Below are positions 18,511-25,608 of a stretch of DNA of 25,608 nt, in pieces (the stretch's first letter is position 1; each line of letters starts with the position of its first letter). The stretch is from NCBI GenBank assembly GCA_015039365.1, contig WION01000659.1:1-25608 (forward strand), read 5' to 3'. A program made the translations under genes and the position numbers. Below the pieces are notes generated by a model. It had not been told where the DNA came from and searched no databases. It worked only from the letters and a program-made list of their open reading frames with translations. Origin of the DNA: Amanita rubescens. Its lineage: Eukaryota; Basidiomycota; Agaricomycetes; Agaricales; Amanitaceae.

Positions 18511-19291
18511 TATGGAATAAAGCGTGGAGATGCTCTGCCTGGAGTTAAGATATAGCTTCAATGATCATCAAGACCACGTTTTGTGGATGTGGAATGTCAG
18601 GATATATACTAGTGGCAGAGGCCGTTCACTGCCAAACGGCGCGGCAGACTCCGCCATTTCGAGGCACCCGCCTGTCCAGTTTACAATAGCCCGCATCTAG
18701 GCCGGTAGTAAAGCTGTACGTACCGGTAAACATATGATCGAAAAGAAGGAGACATGTTAGCAGCAATTGATTACCTTGACGAACTGAGATGTTCGTGGCA
18801 CATGGCACTGTCACCAGCGTGTGAAAATCAGCCTGACAGATGGGGATTCGGGGAGGTTTATAAATTATTTATATTCCGCTCACGCGCCACAGTAATGCTT
18901 CTCAAGGCTTGCCTTTCTCGAGCACGATGAGTCCGAGATTTTATCTAGCCGTATGCTCATACTGAAAAAGTAAAGATCTATCCGGGCAATCGCTTATAGA
19001 ATCTGAGCGGGGTCTCGAACCAGGATATTTCAAGTACCATGCCCAATTTAACCACTTCGTAACCGATGAAATGAATGCATCACTGACGGCTGCATCTATA
19101 AACAACTCGCGCCTGGTAAAGTTCGTTTCCGGCGCAACCGAATGGCACATGGTCAGAAGTGGCATATGCACCCATATATTTGTCTCCATGAAACAAGATC
19201 AACAATCCAAGGGCATCTGAACAACCTACGACACATCGGACACGATGTGGTCAGCTGACGGTCTGGAATGAGAGAAAACCAATTTCATTTT
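18511..19291. other. Spacer between the two DUF6533 genes
   Basis: This is the 5' flank of copy 1 and the 3' flank of copy 2. The minus-strand frames at 18626-18814 and 18941-19189 show no family motifs. A tRNA-like relic lies at about 19008-19075. Confidence 0.45.
19008..19075 (-). other. tRNA-Ser-like relic (Pol III box pattern)
   Basis: The minus strand has an A-box-like TTACGAAGTGGTTAAATTGG, an anticodon-loop-like CTTGAAA (anticodon TGA) flanked by partly pairing arms, and a perfect B box GGTTCGAGACC. The acceptor ends do not pair, the T stem is poor and the long serine variable arm is missing. It is therefore not a working tRNA; it could be a tRNA pseudogene or a SINE head. Confidence 0.25.
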
Positions 19292-20815
19292 TTATACAGG
19301 ATTCGTTGGATTCGTTGGAAGTTGTACACGGTGCACTACGGGAAGCTCCGCCCTTCCATTTGATTTCGCCACCTGCCTGCGGATGTCGAGTATAACACGA
19401 CTTGATAGGTTGGAGTGCAACATGCGCAGCACGCTGTTTACGGGCATCGTAAGATTGAACTGACAATCCAAAACCGGGCACATACCTGGATAATAAATCT
19501 ACGTACTCCGCCTAATCAAATTATCTTCAGCACACAAACTACGCTACTGCAAGACGACTCACAGGAGACGAAAATATCACAGATACATTGATGACTGCAA
19601 GCACTAATCCAAAGATTAGTGAAGGTGTCTTATCCACTCATACTTTTGGCACGCACGAAAGAGGAAGACATAGTAATACACGCCTGAGACGATTAAATCA
19701 AGAAGCGGAGACTGTTGGATAGAGGAAACGTACCATCCCTATGCAAGCGCTTGAAAAGATGGGAATCAACGCCCGACCAGTCTAATACATATGAGTATAG
19801 AGGACGTTGGCCACAAATGTACGCACAGAGAGATGTTGCCCTGATGACCATGAGCGCCAGGTTTCCTGCGCGATTTCATAATTCAGCCATCCTTTTAGGG
19901 TCATAATGCCATCACTCACCCGTGTTATAAAAGAGTAGCAATGCCCAGTCGACTGAGACGATGCGACTACCAGCAAGGAATACGCAACCGTTGATAACCG
20001 GAAACGGCAGTTCAAAAACTGTAGGCGTTAGTTTGGTCCAGTCCATTTTCCGCTTCCTCACTTACATTGCAGTGATTCGATGAATTGATACATAATGTAG
20101 AGACCCACTCCCCAAACGGTGAAAAAGAAAATCATAAGACCGATTGCCAGCCTGCGGTCTTTATTCCAGATGATCCAAGTTCGGATAGTCAGAACAGCTA
20201 AGGAATTGAAAGATAAGTGCGAGATCCGTATGCCTACGGCGGTCCAATTTACCTTCACTCATTGCCATCCCGATGACAAACATGCCTTGCGTGATATGGG
20301 AATTATCCAGAGGCTGAGACGGCGGCAAGACTTTGACTCACTGCCATTTATCCTGTAAGCAATCTTGCATTGATCAATTGTCAAAAGTGGAACAAATTGG
20401 TCTACAAAGGTAAAAGTCAACGGGATGGTACTGATTATCAAGTCTGGGCTTACGATAAGAAACGACCGTCACGTCCACGAAGGGCATATATCTTGACAGC
20501 AGATAAAGAACTTTGACGAGAGTCCACTTAGATCCCCAGATAAGTGAAACCTCTTGGTCGAACATTAAAAGGTAGTCATATATCTAGCTTGCGATGAGAA
20601 TCGAGGTTTGGCGTGGAACATAGGAGCTCACGAAGAGTGTGTTTCCCGCAACTTGGTGACAATTAGCAATGGATCTGTTTGTCATCCTAGCATGAAGGTG
20701 ACTCACGAACAAAGTACTGCGGTGGAATACGTCAGGAAAGATATGAAATATGAAGATATCAGCGTACGTTACCAAGACGCATTATATATGCGACGTCCGC
20801 TAGGAGAGCCTCCAT
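19292..20815 (-). CDS. DUF6533-family multi-pass membrane protein (copy 2)
   Basis: Tandem paralogue of the gene at 16959-18510, same strand, unknown function. Fourteen exons: 20768-20815, 20707-20716, 20632-20651, 20454-20583, 20342-20401, 20253-20285, 20066-20197, 19920-20018, 19827-19865, 19734-19781, 19657-19683, 19563-19603, 19486-19511, 19292-19433; 855 nt, 284 aa, all GT-AG and phase-consistent. Signature: NTLFIYDYLLMFDQEVSLIW, KWTLVKVLYLLSRYMPFVDV, IDQCKIAYRING, RTWIIWNKDRR, GSRIVSVDWALLLFYN, MLHSNLSSRVILDIRRQ. Exons 2 to 13 have exactly the same lengths as in copy 1; only the first and last differ. The start MEALLADVAYIM aligns with MNQDTLLAEIASVM of copy 1. Six or seven membrane segments are likely. 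The gene appears intact. Confidence 0.9.
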
Positions 20816-21879
20816 TGTCCTCGATTTGTCAATACTCTCTGCCCAAAATCGAGGTGTCGCTCCGGCGATCGTCAAGACCACAGATGGGGGGGCATGATAT
20901 GTCGGCGTATATAACAGTTTACAGTGGGAAGCGTTAGTGATTGTATGCCTAAAGGAGACCTGTTATTGCGCCTATCAAGCCAATTGGGGGCACATAATGT
21001 AAGCGTTTCCAGGGCGAGCCTTGACATCGATGATAAGCGTCCCCTGAAATGGTATGTTATGTTATGTAGCCCTATGTAGCCCGACCTTGTTACCATACTG
21101 CTGCTGCAGGATATAGGCAACGATCATACGGGATAGGCGACGATCAATGAAATGAATGGAGAAAGCTTGCAGATCCCGGAAATGGGGATCAGTTGTACGA
21201 TCAACCGTCTCGAGCAACGATTTGTCTGTGGTTCATATGTATGAGAAATGTCGTCAAGAAGAGATCACTGTAATGAGAAGACAGAGGTTTTCAAAGCCAT
21301 AGTGTTGCGGCTGGCGGTGACATATGACACCTGAAGGCCTGAACCGGTAGAGAGCGGGGTTGACACCTGTATCATTAAACATCGCTCGTCCCCTGTCACC
21401 GCTTTCTAACATCGCTGTTATAGACAAGTCAACTGTTAGATCCTTTATGATTGTGCACTCATGTTGGTTAACACAGGTTCACATGCGCATGTTGTGTGGT
21501 TTCCAATGAGTGGCCTTGTCACGCCACTGATCGGAAGAGGATTGAATTGTAGGCACAGTTACTAGACGAACGGGGCAGCGAGTGTCGAGTGATGGCCAGC
21601 CGCAGTCATGACAGAGGTTTGAAGAATATCACTGATATGTCTTATGATGATAACCGGCAGATCTGCGGATTGCGGAACATTGTGCGAGTGAGACAAGAAA
21701 CGAGCCCCTGCATCGCGTGTGTGCGAGCGCTTCACAGAAAAGTCACACCGGTTCGGCACTAAATAAGCCGACCAGAGCCATTGTGACAGTTGCCACAGAT
21801 GCAGGATATAGGTACGAACAGATTTAATTTTGCATCGATAACACTAATGTTAGAGAAAAAAGTTGGAAGACAGATCTCA
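20816..21879. other. Intergenic, no convincing gene
   Basis: Short open frames only, none with motifs. Near 21045-21085 there is a small tandem repeat (ATGTT units, then two TATGTAGCCC units). Otherwise no structure was seen. Confidence 0.45.
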
Positions 21880-22261
21880 ATGTTTCGGGCTATTCGTTCA
21901 GAAAAGGCGGCAGCGGTCTTCGGCATCCAACTTCCGTTTGATGCCTGCAAAATTATAAAAACAAATATTTCCCCTCGTTCTTGACTCGGATGACGAAGAT
22001 GACCCCATTTGCTACGGAATGGAGCAGATTGAAAAAGCCAAGTTCCGCCTTGAAGAACTTTGCGAACCTATTTGGCCAACTGTGGAGATTGTGAGGGCTT
22101 GTTCGGAAGAGGAAGAGGATTTCCAACTTCTCGGCCTCGTAGCGAGCACCCGCAGAAACGATCAGTTTATTCCGCAGGATGGCGTCCTGGAGAAGTTGAA
22201 GGAAGTCTTGGAAAAAGAAGGTTTCCATGGGAATTCAGGCTGGTTTTTTATGGCGAAATAG
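21880..22261 (+). pseudogene. Unrecognised small gene with a frameshift (copy 1 of a pair)
   Basis: The 5' frame starts at 21880 (MFRAIRSEKAAAVFGIQLPF, DACKIIK) and stops at 21984. The 3' frame resumes at about 21968 (FPLVLDSDDEDDP, ICYGMEQIEKAKFRLEELCE, PIWPTVEIVRACSEEEEDFQ, then a charged helix LEKLKEVLEKEG) and ends at 22261. The two frames overlap and differ by one base; the A run in ATAAAAAC near 21955-21962 is the likely site of an extra base. There is no GT donor to explain the shift by splicing. Composition is consistent with a soluble acidic protein of about 125 residues. The decayed copy at 22454-22800 shares both halves in the same order, so this was one gene. Function is unknown to me. 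Confidence 0.6.
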
Positions 22262-22453
22262 CGACACTTCCAAAACGGCTCAATGTTAGCTTCTGCAATT
22301 TTATTTTTGTACCAAACTCCTAGTCAATTCTTCTTCGGAGTTTTGTACGGTTGTGCAACGTCAAGTCCAGATGACTACGACGTCGACGAGCACTCGCCGA
22401 CGTGATGCACTAAAGGAGATTTATCGCTCGAACCGGTTAAACAAAAGCTTTCA

Positions 22454-22800
22454 ATGAGCGAGGCTATTCACTGTACAAGAGATCCAGTAGCGATCTTCGG
22501 AATCCCCCCTTCCCCACTGCAGCGATGCCTGGAAACATTATAAAGATATCAAAATTTCCCTTCTGGAAGGATCGGAACTCGTTCGTTACGAGATTGGGCA
22601 GGCTGGCCAAGTTCATACACAGAAATTTGCGAACACATCTTTCCCGATGTGCGAGTCAAAATACTAGGCTTTCATGATTCCAGGTCCGAACGTGACCTAC
22701 TCCTCGTAGCACTTGTGAAAGCGGTGCGATATATGTGAGGTGATTTGGAAAAAGAAGGTTTCGGTGATGGAGGAGAGCCCAGGCTGGTACACAATGTTCA
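22454..22800 (+). pseudogene. Decayed second copy of the 21880-22261 gene
   Basis: It starts MSEAIHCTRDPVAIFGI, matching MFRAIRSEKAAAVFGI of copy 1, then stops early at CLETL. The remainder is spread over several frames: LEGSELVRYEIGQAG, then TEICEHIFPDVRVKILGF and DLLLVALVKAV, then LEKEGFGDGG matching LEKEGFHGNSG of copy 1. Several frameshifts and stops are therefore present. It has diverged much more than a recent duplicate would. Confidence 0.6.
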
Positions 22801-22944
22801 GAAATCTATACAAGTATATAATACCGCCAGGAGTCATGGTCCTGGTAGCGAATTTGTTTGTACATATATGGATCGCTTTCAAACCCAGCTCAAACCTTCT
22901 TGAGTATGAGTATCTATGCACTCTAGTATTGCACTACATTAAGC

Positions 22945-23596
22945 ATGGCCACTGGATCTAGTAGAGCTGTTGTAAGTTTTACATCACTCTGCGAGTCTCT
23001 CGTCACGCGATAACATATTGGTGATCTGAACTCATCTTAAGGCCCGGGCCACCTTCTATGCCTTTGGTGAACGTCTTGACACTCTACCCAGCGAAATTGA
23101 GGCTCAACTTCTCGCCGGGGTCCAAGAGCAATTCCCAAACCTAGTACCGACCACATATGAAGCATCAAAAGCATACCTTGACGAGGAGATCCTGAAGCCA
23201 GAAGGCCAGCGGGACCTGACTCGTGAGATGTGCATGATCATGCCATTGAAGCTTCCCAAGGGACGCGATATAGTACTTAAAGTTGCAAAGTTGTCAATTC
23301 ACCTTACCGAAGGTGATATCATCTCTCCGATCTTGAGTGACCTATATTAAACTAATGACCCCTGTGACACTCCCATAGGTTGTCTGATAGTTTACCCGAC
23401 CATTGAATTTCCTCCCACCTCGTTTGGCACCCACGATAACCCGTATAGCAACATGCTAGTGGATTCAATGACTCCATCCAATCCTGTAACAGTCAACATC
23501 CTCATGGCTTATTTTACAAGGGCTGGGGACAAACTGAAATGGACTGGAGACCGTGACAACACCAAGGAGGTCAAGTTAGACTTTTCTTTCCGGTAG
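22945..23596 (+). CDS. Unrecognised small protein, three exons
   Basis: Exons: 22945-22971, 23042-23336 (or 23042-23312) and 23379-23596, giving 179 or 171 aa; both models keep phase. It starts MATGSSRAVARATFYAFGER. Middle segments are charged and helical (LPSEIEAQLLAGVQEQFPNL, YLDEEILKPEGQ), followed by strand-like stretches (DIVLKVAKLSIHLTEG, CLIVYPTIEFPPTSFG). It ends AGDKLKWTGDRD, KLDFSFR. No signal peptide, membrane segment or known motif was seen. Clean introns and consistent phase support a real gene. Function is not inferred. Confidence 0.7.
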
Positions 23597-24681
23597 ATAG
23601 TTGGTGCGTTCTTCAATTTCGACTTTTCCATGGTTATACTTATAGTAGCGTCAGTAGGGTCTTAGTTAACTCTCTTCAACATAACTTTGGCTTCGTAACA
23701 AATCTTGTTGTACGTGTACCATTAGTAGTGTATATAATTTCAATATCGCCTGTGCATCCCCTCATGTATGTAGAGAAAGAAGAACAGAGCCCGTAGGTTT
23801 AAGTGCTCAGAGCGCACGACTACGGTACATCGCGAGTGATAGGACGTTCGGAACAGACATGTACTTGCACTGAAAATCTGAAAAACTGGATTGGAACGTT
23901 GAATACGGTTTGAACAAGACAAGAGTTGGCAGGGCAATTAGGTGAGTTTTAAGTTGTCGTTTTGTTTCATAGTGATATTCTTTTGCAGACTCGGCGAGGT
24001 TCAGGGGTACGAGTGTGGCGGTAGTCGGGCATCTTGGTGTGGAGGCGGAATCAGGGAAGGAGCGGGGACACGCGAGTGGAAGTTTGGCAGCCGTCTTTGA
24101 GGCGGGGAGGAGAAAGGTGGTGAAAGTGAGGTAGATCGAATAGTGGCAATGTTGACAGGTTGTATGGACGCATTGGTGTTGGAAGGACCTCCATGCTGTT
24201 TTGTATTGCAACGGTGATTTTGGAGTATTGAAAAGCAGACTCGTTGATATTGTACAAAATGTTGATGATGTCCTCAGCCCAGTGTCAATCCGCCCAAAGG
24301 GCCGAACACGACAAGCGGTATACAACCTTCTGTATGAGTATCAGATTGCTTCGTTTACTGAGGCTGTGACAGCTGGCTATATTCACTATTTTTGGTCTAG
24401 ACTCTAGACGCAAATTTCAGCCCCCAACGTTAACGAAAAGACATGCCAAGCGACGAACGTGACGATAGCCTGCACATCTTGCAAAGTATATGAACCGATA
24501 GGCAACATTGAATCATTGCATGATAGTCGGGCCCTCGAACTGTTCCTGTTTAATTGCTCATGTTATGACGCGGTGAACTTGTCCACCTCAAAACTCGGGA
24601 GCGCCGCCTGCGTCGGCAGCAACCTTGCTTGCCTTTAATTACGAGCCTCTCTTCCTTTCAGGACAATAATTACAATGAAGT
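23597..24681. other. Long stretch without a supported gene
   Basis: Both strands carry open frames here: minus 23807-24325 (172 codons, Thr/Ser-rich) and plus 24201-24407 (VQNVDDVLSPVSIRPKGRTR). They overlap each other, neither has recognised motifs, and neither gains convincing exons by splicing. At most one is real; I cannot decide which. Confidence 0.35.
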
Positions 24682-25608
24682 TTATACACTAAGCTTTAGC
24701 TCGGATCGCAACTCAAGACATGTACATGAAGAGAACCCCGTGTTTGACTTTCGACCAGGACTTCGTCGTAAACGGTAAACAACAACATGATAATGGAGGC
24801 ACCATCGAGATTCCAAACCCCCCATCTCCGTACGGGAACAGGCAAGGAAACGCTCTCTCGAACAAATGATGAGGGGTAACGGACGGCGAGCATCGAGTTC
24901 CTGTTCGCGACTGGGAAAGTCTGAGACCGGCCGCGTTCCGTGCCGGACTGCATAGGGGGGTTCTCGTGAATTAGAGCACATGTTGGATAGACCATTCCGC
25001 GAGAGCTCAGAAGCAGATATAGATGTCAGATCTGTATCGATTGCACCCGATATCTGAATAGGAAAGACTTCTGGATGCACTGGAGCGGGGGTTATTGAAC
25101 ATAGATGATTGAGGGAAGGGAGGCTTGCCATACAGGAATCGGGAGGATCATCATCATGGTCCGAGTCATAGTCAGAAGGGATGTCAGGGAGGCTGTCAAC
25201 ATGCTCTGTGCAACGATGAGAACAAGAAAACAGATGAGCAGGAAAGGATATTACCAGGATCATCATCCTCATCTGGTACATAAGAATCATTCTGCTCACG
25301 TACAACGTCCAGATTGTCCACTTGACGAGCAATAATCATTAATTCTGATGGGACGCCATCGGCGGGAAGGGAGTCCAAGTTGTCTGAAGAGATGACAATA
25401 TCTCTGTAAAACAGATTGTTTGCCTTTCACCAAACTAGAGCTTCCCAAATATAGTGGCACCGAACGCGAAAGAGGTTATGCATCCAGTTCTCCGGCAAAT
25501 GACGCTGGCCGAACAACGTGATTTGAATCACAGAGGCAAGAACTGAAGGACGACGAGGCATCAAGTTGCCTTGGATCATGTCGGCGATGCCCGGGGTATC
25601 AAGGTCAT
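24682..25608 (-). CDS. Unrecognised acidic protein, 5' end beyond the window
   Basis: Exons: 25461-25608 (continues past the right edge, starting in mid-codon), 25255-25403, 24682-25205; about 272 residues visible. Opening part: DTPGIADMIQGNLMPRRPSV, LASVIQITLFGQRHLPENWM, HNLFRVR. Then DIVISSDNLDSLPADGVPSE and a strongly acidic stretch (YVPDEDDDPEHVDSLPDIPS, DYDSDHDDDPPD). The introns (25404-25460, 25206-25254) are GT-AG and in phase. The hydrophobic first segment suggests a membrane-anchored or buried N-terminal part. The last 100 residues are doubtful because a second frame on the same strand (24696-24995) is also open. No family name can be given. Confidence 0.65.

Noticed and set aside
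23807..24325. 172-codon minus-strand frame
   Set aside because: Thr/Ser-rich with no domain, overlapped by a plus-strand frame of equal quality. Not enough to call a gene.
1..25608. CRISPR arrays, insertion sequences, LTRs or terminal inverted repeats
   Set aside because: I saw no regularly spaced repeats, no transposase or reverse transcriptase motifs and no paired long repeats; the DNA is eukaryotic with spliced genes.

Overview
The window is nuclear DNA from a filamentous basidiomycete, most likely an Agaricomycete. The genes are cut by many short (about 45-60 nt) GT-AG introns. One 5S rRNA gene of the agaric type is present. Several gene families are typical of mushrooms: two DUF6533 membrane proteins and a SigF-like NTF2 protein. 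I see no bacterial-style operon, CRISPR array or intact transposon. Exon boundaries were worked out by hand from splice signals, phase and conserved protein motifs.

Layout. 34-2562 (+) is the 3' part of a CNNM/MAM3 metal-homeostasis protein. 3000-3117 (+) is a 5S rRNA gene. 3976-5155 (-) is an unrecognised multi-exon gene. 5815-7020 (-) is an unrecognised proline-rich protein. 7570-8733 (-) encodes the exosome subunit RRP42, and 8793-10684 (+) an M24B Xaa-Pro peptidase; the two are divergent with 59 bp between their start codons. 10994-12268 (+) is an unrecognised Pro/Ser-rich protein. 12469-12561 (-) is a relic of an NTF2_SigF-type gene, and 13674-14630 (-) is the intact relative. 14832-16290 (+) encodes a p47/Shp1-type SEP-UBX adaptor for Cdc48/p97; it is divergent from the NTF2 gene across a 201-bp promoter that holds a CRE and a palindrome. 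16959-18510 (-) and 19292-20815 (-) are two tandem DUF6533 genes. 21880-22261 (+) is a frameshifted gene, followed by a more decayed copy at 22454-22800. 22945-23596 (+) is a small unrecognised gene. 24682-25608 (-) is an acidic protein cut by the right edge.

The left half is mostly housekeeping: ion transport, RNA decay, peptide turnover and Cdc48 cofactor. From about 16.3 kb onward the DNA is accessory in character, with tandem duplicates, decaying copies and long stretches without genes. The most notable structure is the DUF6533 pair. Both genes have 14 exons of nearly identical length, including a 10-nt and a 20-nt microexon, and one of them has a GC splice donor where its sister has GT. 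I found no new defence or mobile system.
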